A stretch of 38,430 nt of DNA from an uncultured Bacteroidales bacterium (lineage in GTDB: Bacteria > Bacteroidota > Bacteroidia > Bacteroidales > Paludibacteraceae): contig ONEZ01000019.1 in NCBI GenBank assembly GCA_900316995.1, positions 1-38,430 on the forward strand, in the 5' to 3' direction. A program made the position numbers and the translations under genes. Numbering within the stretch: position 1 is the first letter of the stretch; every line of letters starts with the position of its first letter. Positions 1 to 10,185 of this stretch are shown piece by piece. Below the pieces are notes generated by a model. The model was not told where the DNA came from. It saw only the letters and a list, made by a program, of their open reading frames with translations, and did not search any database.

Positions 1-2
1 TT

Positions 3-74
3 ACTCAGCAAATGAGAGCAGAAGCAAAACTTGTTTTGATTATGCCGAATGCAGCGAGTAATCACCGTAGGTAG
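3..74 (+). CDS. C-terminal tail of an unidentified protein (5' truncated)
   Basis: A reading frame open from the window edge ends at TAG 72-74 and encodes TQQMRAEAKLVLIMPNAAS then NHRR. It lies just upstream of RNase Z on the same strand, so it is probably the end of the preceding gene. I do not recognise the family. Only 23 residues are visible, and another frame is also open to position 58, so coding status is uncertain. A perfect hairpin begins 2 nt after the stop codon. Confidence 0.35.
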   Translation, partial: TQQMRAEAKLVLIMPNAASNHRR

Positions 75-75
75 T

Positions 76-92
76 GCCCTTTACAAAAGGGC
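76..92 (+). other. Perfect 7-bp hairpin after the first stop codon
   Basis: GCCCTTT (76-82) and AAAGGGC (86-92) are perfectly complementary around a 3-nt ACA loop. No T-run follows, so it is not a standard intrinsic terminator. It could mark a 3' end, stabilise or process an mRNA, or be chance. The RNase Z start lies about 40 nt downstream. Confidence 0.35.
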
Positions 93-134
93 TGAGCCTT
101 ACGTTGTAACAGATATTTCATGTAAGTGAACAAT

Positions 135-1046
135 ATGGATTTCAAACTTAACATATTAGGCACAGGCGCCGCCGTCCCGGCTCACGGACGGTTCTCAGCA
201 GCACAAGTTCTGGAGACTCATAACAAGAGTTTCCTCATAGACTGCGCTGACGGCACGCAGCACCAGTTTCTGAACTGCAACGTAAAATCCACACGTCTGA
301 GCCACATATTCATATCACATCTGCACGGAGACCACTGTTTTGGCATAATAGCACTGCTCTCCACTTTTGGCATGACAGGGCATACAAATGACATCTACAT
401 ACACTCGCACCCTGATTTGGAGCCGCTGCTGCGCCCCATGCTTGACTACTTCTGTTTTGACCTTGACTTTAAGATATATTTTGAACCGTTTGACCCGCTT
501 ACAAGCAACATAATATATGAAGACCGCTCCGTAACGGTAACCACCATACCACTTGTACACTCCATGCCCACCTGCGGCTTTCTGTTCCGTGAGAAAGATG
601 GCGCACCGCATTTAAGAAAAGATATGCTTGACTTCTATAACGTGCCATTATCCATGTATCCAAGCATAAAAGAGGGAGCGGATTTTATCACCGCCGATGG
701 CCGCATAGTGCCAAACGAGCGCCTGACCACTCCACCATCACCAGCCAAAAGCTACGCCTACTGTTCAGACACACGCTACACAGAGCGTATAATACCCATA
801 ATTGAGGGGGTTGACTGCCTTTACCATGAAGCCACATACGCCACTCCTGAACTTGACAAGGCAAAAAAGCATCTCCACTCCACCGCCGCAGAGGCGGCTA
901 CAATAGCTCAAAAGGCAGGAGTAAAGCAGCTCATCATAGGCCACTATTCCAAACGCTATGACACCATTGAGCCACTGCTCCGTGAGGCACAAGCCATATT
1001 CCCAGCCACCACCGCCGCATTTGATGGGCTAAAAGTTCGATTCTGA
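135..1046 (+). CDS. rnz: Ribonuclease Z (tRNA 3' endonuclease)
   Basis: This is a metallo-beta-lactamase-fold endonuclease that trims the 3' trailer of pre-tRNAs in the cytoplasm. The family signature HLHGDH is at residues 62-67, preceded by the N-terminal LGTGAAVP strand-loop. Later metal-ligand candidates are the His in LVHSMP, the Asp in CSDTRY and the His in IIGHYSKRY, in family order. At about 303 residues it is the usual length for the short bacterial form. I chose ATG at 135 because MDFKLNILG matches the usual start of the family; an in-frame GTG at 126 would add three residues. No phylum-type promoter is visible upstream, so it is probably co-transcribed with the preceding gene. The 3' side runs into the tandem hairpin repeats. 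Confidence 0.93.
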   Translation: MDFKLNILGTGAAVPAHGRFSAAQVLETHNKSFLIDCADGTQHQFLNCNVKSTRLSHIFISHLHGDHCFGIIALLSTFGMTGHTNDIYIHSHPDLEPLLRPMLDYFCFDLDFKIYFEPFDPLTSNIIYEDRSVTVTTIPLVHSMPTCGFLFREKDGAPHLRKDMLDFYNVPLSMYPSIKEGADFITADGRIVPNERLTTPPSPAKSYAYCSDTRYTERIIPIIEGVDCLYHEATYATPELDKAKKHLHSTAAEAATIAQKAGVKQLIIGHYSKRYDTIEPLLREAQAIFPATTAAFDGLKVRF

Positions 1047-1067
1047 CGACCCCCCAAAAAAAGCTCG

Positions 1068-1165
1068 TTTTTCGTCCAAATGTGGGTGAGAATATATAGA
1101 TTTGGACAAAAAACATGTATTTTTCATCCAAATGTGGGTAAAAACATATAGATTTGGACAAAAAA
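1068..1165. repeat. Two tandem 46-nt hairpin repeats, 52-nt period
   Basis: Copy 1 is 1068-1113 and copy 2 is 1120-1165, starting 52 nt apart and differing at 4 of 46 positions. Each runs from a T5C tract through an inverted repeat to an A-run. The arms are GTCCAAAT (1074-1081) with ATTTGGAC (1100-1107) in copy 1, and TCCAAAT (1127-1133) with ATTTGGA (1152-1158) in copy 2. Each hairpin, flanked by T5 and A6, could terminate transcription on either strand. The pair separates rnz from the ATPase gene. I know no name for this repeat. Confidence 0.85.
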
Positions 1166-1178
1166 ACAACTAAGTATC

Positions 1179-1209
1179 TTGCACACTCTAAGTAAAATCC
1201 ATATCTTTG
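1179..1209 (+). promoter_or_regulatory. Bacteroidota-type promoter for the AAA ATPase gene
   Basis: TTG (1179-1181) and TATCTTTG (1202-1209) are separated by exactly 20 nt, matching the -33/-7 pattern of the phylum's primary sigma factor. The predicted start near 1216 leaves a leader of about 22 nt before the ATG at 1238. The promoter begins 13 nt after the second hairpin repeat. Confidence 0.75.
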
Positions 1210-1237
1210 CATTACGTTGCAATTATAAAAACACGAT

Positions 1238-2674
1238 ATGGAAAATCTGATAGGCCGAATACACGAACTTGGAGAACTTAAGGAATCATTAGAATCTAAG
1301 CGTTCTGAATTTGTTATACTTTATGGCCGCCGCCGTGTAGGCAAAACATTTTTAGTACGCAAATTCTTCAATGACCAATACACGTTCCATTTTGTGGGAG
1401 CGCATGGGAAAAAAACTAAACACCAACTTAAGTATTTTCAGGAAGCGTTACAACGTTACTCAAACAACAACATTCCCACACTAAAAAATTGGCACGAGGC
1501 GTTTCTTCAACTTGAGTACTATCTGGAAACATGCAAAGAACAGCGAAAAGTCCTATTCTTTGACGAGATGCCATGGATTGATGCGCAAAAGAGTGATTTT
1601 GTGGAGGAGTTAGAGTATTTCTGGGCAAGTTGGGTACAAAATAGGGATGACATTGTTTTTATTGCATGTGGCAGTGCCACCACTTGGATGAAAGAGAAAC
1701 TGGAAGACAACCAAGGAGGGTTGCATAACCGTATAACACGCCGCATATATTTACGTCCTTTCTATCTGAGTGAGTGCCGCTCGTATCTTAAAGCAAATGG
1801 GTTTGACTGGGACGAGTACATGATAATGCAGTCCTACATGATTTTTGGTGGAGTGCCATACTACCTCAGCCTACTAAAAAACAACCTGAGCCTTGTTGAA
1901 AATGTGGATTCACTAATCTTCCGCATAGGCGGTAATCTTAGCGATGAATTCAACGAACTATACAACGCACTCTTCAAAAAAGCAGACCGCTACATTAAGA
2001 TTGTAAAATTTCTTGCAACCAAACGAGAAGGGTTCACAAAGACAGAAATAGCAAATAGCACAGGTTTCTCAGGCGGAGGATTAACAAAGATGCTGGACAA
2101 TTTGGAACGTTGTGATTTTATAATATCATACGCTCAATTTGGCAATAAAACAAAACAGACTATATATCGTCTGTGTGACTTCTTCACGCTATTCTATCTA
2201 CGTTATGCCAATAACAACTCTAAAGACGAGCATTATTGGCAGCACCATTTCCAAGACCGCAGCGTTAGCAGCTGGGAAGGATTCTCTTTTGAAGAGCTCT
2301 GCCTTAGGCACTTACCACACATTAAACATGGGTTGGGTATTTCAGGCATTGCGACAGAGGCTTCATCGTGGAGATATTTACCACAACAGAAAAACAACAC
2401 TGAAAGAGGAGCACAAGTGGATTTGGTCATATCTCGTGCAGATAAAATCATACACTTGTGCGAAATGAAATTTTCCTCTACTTATTACGCCATATCAAAG
2501 GATTATGCGGAACGCCTTACGCAACGCAGACTACAATTCATGGAGGCCAACCGCCTTTCTCGTGGTGCAGTAATAACATTTATCACACCTTATGGACTGC
2601 AACAAGGCATCAACACCTCTCTCGTTCACTCATCTCTAACATCAAGCCATTTATTTGCAGAGATATTGGAATAA
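1238..2674 (+). CDS. AAA ATPase with C-terminal DUF234 / nuclease-like domain
   Basis: This is a predicted ATP-binding protein of the ATPase_2 plus DUF234 family, common in archaea and Bacteroidota with no firmly established role. Walker A is GRRRVGKT (residues 30-37) and Walker B is KVLFFDE (104-110). CGSATTWM (about 144-151) fits a sensor segment. Residues of about 250-295 look like a winged helix (KREGFTKTEIANSTGFSGG). The C-terminus has a PD-(D/E)XK-like arrangement: D395 in GAQVDLV and E409-M-K411 in LCEMKFS. The full length of 478 aa is typical. It looks more A/T-rich than its neighbours and stands alone between housekeeping genes with its own promoter, which fits acquisition by transfer. 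A mobile-element or defence-related function is possible but not shown by the sequence. Confidence 0.85.
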   Translation: MENLIGRIHELGELKESLESKRSEFVILYGRRRVGKTFLVRKFFNDQYTFHFVGAHGKKTKHQLKYFQEALQRYSNNNIPTLKNWHEAFLQLEYYLETCKEQRKVLFFDEMPWIDAQKSDFVEELEYFWASWVQNRDDIVFIACGSATTWMKEKLEDNQGGLHNRITRRIYLRPFYLSECRSYLKANGFDWDEYMIMQSYMIFGGVPYYLSLLKNNLSLVENVDSLIFRIGGNLSDEFNELYNALFKKADRYIKIVKFLATKREGFTKTEIANSTGFSGGGLTKMLDNLERCDFIISYAQFGNKTKQTIYRLCDFFTLFYLRYANNNSKDEHYWQHHFQDRSVSSWEGFSFEELCLRHLPHIKHGLGISGIATEASSWRYLPQQKNNTERGAQVDLVISRADKIIHLCEMKFSSTYYAISKDYAERLTQRRLQFMEANRLSRGAVITFITPYGLQQGINTSLVHSSLTSSHLFAEILE

Positions 2675-2773
2675 ATTACTTGATTCTGCGTAATTCGGTA
2701 ATTCTATCGTAAATGCAGATAATGAGTGAGTGGATGAATTTTCATTTGCATATTAGAGTTTGAAATTGTAAAA

Positions 2774-2863
2774 AACGAGGCCAAGTCACAGACCACGGAA
2801 TTTGGCAAACACCTTCAAGGTATATGCCCTGACGGCTGGCATTTACCCACAAACAGCGGACAA
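2774..2863 (+). pseudogene. Relic of a FISUMP-domain (major paralogous domain) protein
   Basis: In this frame the DNA encodes a 30-residue stretch including LQGICPDGWHLPTN. The motif CPxGWHLPT is the hallmark of the 'Fibrobacter succinogenes major paralogous' domain, found in lipoproteins and surface proteins of Bacteroidota and Fibrobacterota. The frame is bounded by TGA at 2735-2737 and TAA at 2893-2895, and has neither a start codon nor the rest of the domain. It looks like a decayed remnant. Chance is possible for so short a match, but the nine-residue core is very specific. Confidence 0.5.
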
Positions 2864-2880
2864 AATAGTCCGATTTTATT
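2857..2880 (+). terminator. Possible weak terminator ahead of guaB
   Basis: CGGAC (2857-2861) pairs with GTCCG (2868-2872) across an AAAATA loop, followed by ATTTTATT. The stem has only 5 bp, so it would be weak. It could stop transcripts from the ATPase gene just before the guaB promoter, whose -33 box starts at 2879. Confidence 0.35.
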
Positions 2881-2909
2881 GATTTGTATTGAATAAAGTT
2901 GTACCTTTG
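2879..2909 (+). promoter_or_regulatory. Bacteroidota-type promoter for guaB
   Basis: TTG (2879-2881), 20 nt, then TACCTTTG (2902-2909) fits the -33/-7 consensus. Predicted initiation near 2916 leaves a leader of about 98 nt before the guaB ATG. In that leader I see only a small ACTC-AAT-GAGT hairpin and no recognised riboswitch. The promoter probably drives guaB and the parvulin-lipoprotein-surA-ostA block. Confidence 0.78.
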
Positions 2910-2992
2910 CCGTTTAAATAGCACCAAATTAAAATTTAACGCTTTAACCAATAGCACACTCAATGAGTATCCGTTGCGTACAAAACAAATAA

Positions 2993-4492
<1,500 letters not shown>

Positions 4493-4493
4493 A

Positions 4494-6380
4494 ATGAAAA
4501 GAATCTTTTTTCTGACAATTATGTCACTATCAGCCGTAGCCATGTTTGGTCAGACGGTTATGAAGATAGCAGGCAAGGAGGTGTCAAAACCTGAGTTTGA
4601 GTACTATTATAACAAGAATGTTGTAGGTGACAGTACCAAGATGAGTGTTGCTGAATATGCGCTCCGTTTCATAAACTTCAAGCTAAAGGTGGCTGATGCA
4701 TATAACAGGAAGATGGACACAGTGTCAAGTTTCATTAAAGAGCTTGACGGCTACCGTAACCAGCTTATACCACCATACCTTACAGATGACAGCATAAAGA
4801 AAGTTCTTGTAAAAGAGCAGTATGCCAGAATGCTTGAAGATGTGGATGTAAGCCATATTCTCATACGTGTGGCTGAAGACACCACTGCCGCTTATAACAA
4901 AGCAATGGAGGCTCTCAAAGAGCTTGAGAAAGAGAGTTTTGGCAAAGTTGCGGCTAAATACTCAGAAGATCCTTCAATGGCGGGCGACAGCGGACGTATT
5001 GGCTATATAACAGCACTTACAACCGTCTATCCTTTTGAGGTGGCTGCATACAACACTCCTGTAGGCAAGTACTCAGGTCCGGTGAGAACCATGTTCGGCT
5101 ACCATATAATCAAAGTTAACGATCGCCGTCCTACTCGTGGACAGGTTAAGGTGGCTCACATATTCAAGCGCAAGCCAATAGGAGCAAAATCTGCATCGCT
5201 TGACAGCCTTAAGCAAGTGGTGTACTCCCTGTACTCTGACATCAAGAACGGAAAGACAAACTTTGCCGATGCCGCAATAGCAGGTTCTGAGGACGGAGCA
5301 GCCAAATCTGGCGGCGAACTGCCTTGGATAACCACAGGTAAAACCAATGAGCTGTTTGAGGACACTGCTTTTGCAATGGACACCATTGGTTCTATGCGGG
5401 TTATAGAGGCTCCATACGGCTGGCACATAATCAAGCTGCTTGACAAAAAGCCTATTGACCCTATTGAAGATGTAACACCTCTCATTGAGAGCCGTATGCG
5501 TGGTGATGAGCGCACACTTGTAATCTATGATTCATTCATAAACAAACTGAAACGTGAGTACAACTTTAAGCAGTACTCTCCTGTGGGTGCAGACAGTGTC
5601 ATAGCCTCATTTGCAGACGTTAAACTTACTCAAGACTCACTTAAGAGTTTTATTGAAACTCACGCAAACTTGGGCAAGGACACCGTTAAGCAATTTATAG
5701 ACAGCTCCATATTTGATTATGAGAAGCGTAATCTGGAGAAAAAGTATCCTGAATTCGGACTGCTGATGCAGGAGTACAAGGATGGCATTCTCATGTTCAA
5801 CATAAGTCAGGAGGAGGTTTGGGGCAAGGCAGCCAAAGACACCACAGGCCTGCGCAAGTATTTTGAGGCTCACAAGGAGGATTACGCATGGGATACACCA
5901 CACTGGAAGGGCATCATTGTACGCTGTGCCTCTAAAGACATAAAGAAACAGGCTCAGGCTATGCTAAACACAGTACCAATGGAGTCTGCCACAGAGTGTC
6001 TCTCTAACCTCAACCTTGACGGCAAGCGCAATGTAAAAGTGGAGAAGGGCGTATTTGCCAAGGGTAAGAACAAAATAGTGGATGCCAAGATATTCAAAGA
6101 TGGCAAGATGCCAGAGGACAGCAAATACCCAGAGGTATTCCTTGTAGGCAAGGTGCTTAAGAAATACCCTGAAAGCTATAAGGATGTGCGTGGCCCTGTA
6201 CTGAATGACTATCAGACAAAGGTTGAGAACGATTGGATTTCGATCCTAAAAAAGAAATACAAAATTGAGGTTTACATGGATATTCTTGACAGTATTTCTG
6301 ACGCTCAACAAACATTTGACGCTCAGAATGAGGCGGCAAGAAAACGAGAACTGAAGAAATATAGCGTTGAGAAGCATTAA
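4494..6380 (+). CDS. Periplasmic parvulin-type peptidyl-prolyl isomerase (two PPIase domains)
   Basis: This exported foldase catalyses prolyl cis-trans isomerisation and probably chaperones outer-membrane proteins. A signal peptide covers about residues 1-19 (MKRIFFLTIMSLSAVAMFG). Residues of about 30-110 form a SurA/PpiD-like helical region. Parvulin domain 1 is at about 118-209 (VSHILIR to FGYHIIKV) and domain 2 at about 219-318 (KVAHIFKR to YGWHIIKLL), each with the paired histidine strands of the family. About 300 residues follow without clear assignment and may be a chaperone scaffold. At 628 aa it is longer than SurA. It starts 1 nt after guaB and overlaps the following lipoprotein gene by 14 nt. 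PpiD-like is an alternative name, but there is no membrane anchor beyond the signal peptide. Confidence 0.9.
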   Translation: MKRIFFLTIMSLSAVAMFGQTVMKIAGKEVSKPEFEYYYNKNVVGDSTKMSVAEYALRFINFKLKVADAYNRKMDTVSSFIKELDGYRNQLIPPYLTDDSIKKVLVKEQYARMLEDVDVSHILIRVAEDTTAAYNKAMEALKELEKESFGKVAAKYSEDPSMAGDSGRIGYITALTTVYPFEVAAYNTPVGKYSGPVRTMFGYHIIKVNDRRPTRGQVKVAHIFKRKPIGAKSASLDSLKQVVYSLYSDIKNGKTNFADAAIAGSEDGAAKSGGELPWITTGKTNELFEDTAFAMDTIGSMRVIEAPYGWHIIKLLDKKPIDPIEDVTPLIESRMRGDERTLVIYDSFINKLKREYNFKQYSPVGADSVIASFADVKLTQDSLKSFIETHANLGKDTVKQFIDSSIFDYEKRNLEKKYPEFGLLMQEYKDGILMFNISQEEVWGKAAKDTTGLRKYFEAHKEDYAWDTPHWKGIIVRCASKDIKKQAQAMLNTVPMESATECLSNLNLDGKRNVKVEKGVFAKGKNKIVDAKIFKDGKMPEDSKYPEVFLVGKVLKKYPESYKDVRGPVLNDYQTKVENDWISILKKKYKIEVYMDILDSISDAQQTFDAQNEAARKRELKKYSVEKH

Positions 6381-7233
6381 AATATTAAAATCACTGCTAT
6401 ACACCGCAACACTGCTTGTGTTGGCATCGTGTAACAACAGGCCCTCTATCCTTGACTGGGGAAGAGAGCCTGTTATGGAATTGCAGGGTGACGTGCTCTA
6501 CCTTGATGAGATTAAGCGCGCCATGCCTGACGGCCTGACATCGTCTGAGGACAGTGCTGTTTTTATAGAGAACTACAAACGCAAATGGGCAAGTGACAAG
6601 CTGCTATACAGCCAGGCGCTCAACAATGTGGGCAATACAGATGAGATAAACACACTTACAGAGGCCTACAGGAAAGAGCTTATTATCAGCGAATATCTGC
6701 GTAAGATTACAGACCAGAATCTGCAAACCATCACAGAAGACACCCTACTAAATTTCTACGAGAAGAACAAGGAGCATTTTCAGCTTGGTGAAACTGTGGT
6801 AAAGGGTATCTGCATTAAAGTGCGCTCTTCCGCTCCTGACCAGTCAAAGCTCTCAAAATGGCTCTCAGACATTAATGATGAGAACCTGGAGAACATTGTA
6901 ACCTACTGCACCAAGCACGCCGTGTTCCAGAATCTTTTTATTGACCAGTGGATACCATTTTCAAAGGTTAATGAGATAATGGCCAAGGAGCTTAGTTGCA
7001 ATGAGCCGGCTATAACAAGAGGCACCATAGTGCAGCAGAGCGACGAATACACCTACTACCTGAAGATAACCGGTCTGTGCAAAGTGGGTTCGCCTCAGCC
7101 TTTTGAACTTGTGGAGGAAAACATTTACAACATACTAACAAACAGGGCCAAGATTGAATATATTCAACAGTTCTATAATGACCTTTATGAAAAGGCCATT
7201 GAAAAAGGAAGCATAAAACTTTATGAGAATTAA
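6367..7233 (+). CDS. Lipoprotein, probable SurA-like chaperone accessory
   Basis: The N-terminus is a lipoprotein signal with lipobox LASC, giving lipidated Cys22. The mature part is charged and helical and resembles the N-terminal chaperone half of SurA/PpiD proteins (EIKRAMPDGLTSSEDS, then the KWASDKLLYSQAL region), but I see no parvulin catalytic signature. It sits between two parvulin-domain proteins, overlapping the first by 14 nt and surA by 11 nt, which suggests tight co-expression. A role as a membrane-tethered partner in outer-membrane protein folding is inferred from context. Confidence in a real lipoprotein is high; in function, modest. Confidence 0.85.
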   Translation: MRSIKILKSLLYTATLLVLASCNNRPSILDWGREPVMELQGDVLYLDEIKRAMPDGLTSSEDSAVFIENYKRKWASDKLLYSQALNNVGNTDEINTLTEAYRKELIISEYLRKITDQNLQTITEDTLLNFYEKNKEHFQLGETVVKGICIKVRSSAPDQSKLSKWLSDINDENLENIVTYCTKHAVFQNLFIDQWIPFSKVNEIMAKELSCNEPAITRGTIVQQSDEYTYYLKITGLCKVGSPQPFELVEENIYNILTNRAKIEYIQQFYNDLYEKAIEKGSIKLYEN

Positions 7234-8572
7234 GTCAGCCATACTTGCAGCAGCCGTAACGCTAATATCAGCCGCCGCCTTCTCAAAAGGCAAGGTTATA
7301 GACCAGGTGGTGTGGATTGTGGGAAATGAGCCTATACTGCAATCAGAAATAGAGACTGAGATACTACGTCATAAATATGAGAAGATTAACATTGACGGAG
7401 ACCCTCATTGTGTGATACCAGAGCAGATTGCCCTGCAGAAACTGTTTGTGGCACAGGCCAAGATAGACAGTGTTACCGTATCAGAGAGTGCTGTGGAACA
7501 GCAAGTGGAGGCAAGAGTCAAGTTCTTCATACAGCGCATAGGTTCAAGAGAGAAGGTTGAGGAGTATTTTGGCAAGCCTCTTGACAAAATGAAGGAGGAG
7601 ATGAAACGCACCGTACATGACCAGATGCTGGCTCAGACAATGCAGCAGAAGGTTACAGAGGCCTATAAGATAACTCCCGCCGATGTCAACCGGTTCTACA
7701 ACAAAATGCCTAAAGACAGCATACCAAACATACCTGAGCTGGTGGAGGTGCAGATAATTTCCATAGCACCAGAGGTTACTCCATACGAGATAGAGAGTGT
7801 GAAGAGCCGCTTGCGTGAGTATAAGGAGAAGATTGAGAGCGGAGAATCAAGATTCTCCACTATGGCCATCCTATACTCAGAAGACCGAGGCTCTGCCATG
7901 CAGGGCGGTGAACTCGGCTTTATGACAAAAGGCCGTCTGGTGCCTGAGTTTGCAAACGTGGCGTTCTCACTATATGACCCTACAAAAGTATCACGTATTG
8001 TGGAGACCGAGTTCGGATTCCATATAATACAGCTTATTGAACGTAAAAATGACCAGGTCAACTGCCGCCATATTCTACTAATTCCAAAGGTTGATGAAAA
8101 ACAGAAAACCCTTGCAATGACCAAGCTTGACAGCCTTGCATCGGAGATAAGAAACGGCGCTCTTACATTCTCAGAAGCTGTACTACGTTACTCTGAGGAC
8201 AAAGACACACGTGAGAATGAGGGCTTGATGATAAACCAAGAGGATATGTCAAACAAATTCCAGATACAGCAGCTGCCTGGTGAGGTAGCCAAAGTGGTAT
8301 ATTCGCTCTCTGTGGGGGAGATATCCAAGCCATTCACATACACCACCCAAGCTGGTAAGGAGATGGCCTGCATTGTAAAGCTCAAGTCTAAAATAAAAGC
8401 TCACAAAGCCAACCCTGAGGAGGACTTCAACATGCTAAAAGAGCTTATAACTGCCAAGAACAATAAGGAGGCGCTTGACAAATGGATTGCGGATAAACAG
8501 AAAGAGATGTTTATCCACATAGATTCTGAATACAAGCACTGTGACTTCAAGTACCCTGGATGGATAAAGTAA
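7223..8572 (+). CDS. surA: Periplasmic chaperone SurA (parvulin-type PPIase)
   Basis: SurA escorts unfolded outer-membrane proteins to the BAM machinery and has prolyl isomerase activity. A signal peptide covers about residues 1-21 (AAAVTLISAAAFS). The SurA N-terminal domain starts with VIDQVVWIVGNEPILQSEIE, very typical of the family. Parvulin domain 1 lies at about 175-272 (VQIISIAP to FGFHIIQLIERK) and domain 2 at about 280-390 (NCRHILLIPK onward). The C-terminal helix returns to the N-domain, as in known SurA. The length of 449 aa is normal. It overlaps the lipoprotein gene by 11 nt and the OstA-like gene by 13 nt, placing outer-membrane protein and LPS transport factors in one transcript. 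Confidence 0.93.
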   Translation: MRIKSAILAAAVTLISAAAFSKGKVIDQVVWIVGNEPILQSEIETEILRHKYEKINIDGDPHCVIPEQIALQKLFVAQAKIDSVTVSESAVEQQVEARVKFFIQRIGSREKVEEYFGKPLDKMKEEMKRTVHDQMLAQTMQQKVTEAYKITPADVNRFYNKMPKDSIPNIPELVEVQIISIAPEVTPYEIESVKSRLREYKEKIESGESRFSTMAILYSEDRGSAMQGGELGFMTKGRLVPEFANVAFSLYDPTKVSRIVETEFGFHIIQLIERKNDQVNCRHILLIPKVDEKQKTLAMTKLDSLASEIRNGALTFSEAVLRYSEDKDTRENEGLMINQEDMSNKFQIQQLPGEVAKVVYSLSVGEISKPFTYTTQAGKEMACIVKLKSKIKAHKANPEEDFNMLKELITAKNNKEALDKWIADKQKEMFIHIDSEYKHCDFKYPGWIK

Positions 8573-10185
8573 GAGCCAAATATCTTATTACAGTTATACT
8601 GTCCGCCCTTTTGCCACTCACTATTGGAGCGGAAAAGACCCTGATTTATCTGGAGCACTCAAACACTTTGAGTTTTGATCAGGACCGATTGCCAGACTGC
8701 CAGATTCTCATAGGCGATGTCCGTTTCCGCCATGACAAGGCGCTTATGTACTGTGACAGCGCCTATTTCTACAGCAAAAGCAACACACTAAACGCATACA
8801 GCAACGTACGCATGGTTCAGGGCGACTCCCTGTTTGTTTACGGAGATGTACTCTATTATGACGGTAACACAAAACTTGCACGCCTACGTAATAATGTGCG
8901 CCTTGAAAACGGCCAAGCCACTCTGTACACAGACTCGCTGAACTATGACAGAGTAAGAGATGTAGGCTACTATTTTGACCACGGCAGAATAGTTGACAGC
9001 ACCAATGAGCTTACATCAGTGAACGGCCACTACTACCCACGGACCGACAATGCCATTTTCCAGAAAAAAGTGGTGCTCACTAACAAAGACTTGGAGCTTA
9101 ACAGTGATACGCTCATATATAACACTAAGACACACATAGCACGCATCGTGGGACCCTCACGCATATACTTTGACGATGCGTGGATTTACTCTGAATCTGG
9201 CTGGTATGATACTGAAAAGGAGGACTCAGAGCTGCTTGATTACTCCATATTAAGGGATTATGAGGGACATTCACTTACCGGTGACACTGTACGTTACCGC
9301 AGGGCTGAACGCATCGCCGAGGGCTTTACAAATGTGTTTATGAAAGACAGTGTTGACAATCTCATAATAAAGGGCGGATACGGCTATTACAATGAGGGCA
9401 CAGACTCAGCATACGTAATAAAACGCGCCACCATGATTTCATACGAGCCTGAGAATCCTGACAGCACATACGTAACGGCAGACACCCTTTTCTACAAGAG
9501 TGCAGACTCCATAAAAACTGTTAAGGGATACTATAACGTACAGGCATGGAGCATTGATTTCCAAGGCCTGGCAGACTCTATATTCTACAGTACAAAAGAT
9601 TCAGTCTGCCGTATGTTTGGAGCGCCTGTCACATGGCAGGGGCGTAATCAGGCCACCGGCGACTCCATCTTAGTATTCACAAAGGATAATGAAGTAGATC
9701 GCATAGAGGCGCTTGGTTCAGGTTTTATCTTTATGAAAAATGACACTACAGCATATAATCAGGTATCTGGCAAGAAAGTCACCTGCTATGTGGATAGCGG
9801 ACGCCTTAAAAAGATATTTGTAGATGGTAACGCCCTCTCTGTATATTTTGCCGAGGAGGATGAGGAGGACATGACAGAAGAGGAGCGCAGCGAGCCCAGG
9901 AGCGATGAAGACTATGTGGGCATAAACGTGTCTGAGAGCAGTGAAATGACCATTTACGTTAACAAGGACAACAGGCCTGAACGCATTATACTAACTCCAG
10001 CATCAAGTGGCGTAATGTACACACCTGACAAGAAAAAAGACACCACAAAAACAAAGCTCAGCGGACTTTTGGATTGTTTTAACATCCGTCCGCTGAGCAA
10101 ATATGACATCTACAATATTAAGGATCGAAGTTCCCTAAAAGAAGCTGCGGAGAACAAACCCCGCCACAAGCGTAAAAAGCGTTGA
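8560..10185 (+). CDS. OstA/LptA-like LPS transport protein
   Basis: A signal peptide (about residues 1-23, ending SALLPLTIGA) is followed by repeated OstA-type beta-strand units. Examples are LIGDVRFRHDKALMYCDSAYFY, LFVYGDVLYYDGNTKLARL and LELNSDTLIYNTKTHIARI, the pattern of the beta-jellyroll LptA/OstA family that bridges LPS across the periplasm. At 541 aa it is much longer than E. coli LptA, as in the 'OstA-like protein' of Bacteroidota. An acidic stretch (about residues 428-445) and a basic KPRHKRKKR tail are lineage features. It overlaps surA by 13 nt and ends the block. The convergent trpB gene ends 43 nt away, with no convincing terminator between. Confidence 0.88.
   Translation: MDKVRAKYLITVILSALLPLTIGAEKTLIYLEHSNTLSFDQDRLPDCQILIGDVRFRHDKALMYCDSAYFYSKSNTLNAYSNVRMVQGDSLFVYGDVLYYDGNTKLARLRNNVRLENGQATLYTDSLNYDRVRDVGYYFDHGRIVDSTNELTSVNGHYYPRTDNAIFQKKVVLTNKDLELNSDTLIYNTKTHIARIVGPSRIYFDDAWIYSESGWYDTEKEDSELLDYSILRDYEGHSLTGDTVRYRRAERIAEGFTNVFMKDSVDNLIIKGGYGYYNEGTDSAYVIKRATMISYEPENPDSTYVTADTLFYKSADSIKTVKGYYNVQAWSIDFQGLADSIFYSTKDSVCRMFGAPVTWQGRNQATGDSILVFTKDNEVDRIEALGSGFIFMKNDTTAYNQVSGKKVTCYVDSGRLKKIFVDGNALSVYFAEEDEEDMTEEERSEPRSDEDYVGINVSESSEMTIYVNKDNRPERIILTPASSGVMYTPDKKKDTTKTKLSGLLDCFNIRPLSKYDIYNIKDRSSLKEAAENKPRHKRKKR

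Noticed and set aside
126-134. GTG start for RNase Z
   Set aside because: ATG three codons later matches the family start better. The GTG cannot be excluded, but nothing supports it.
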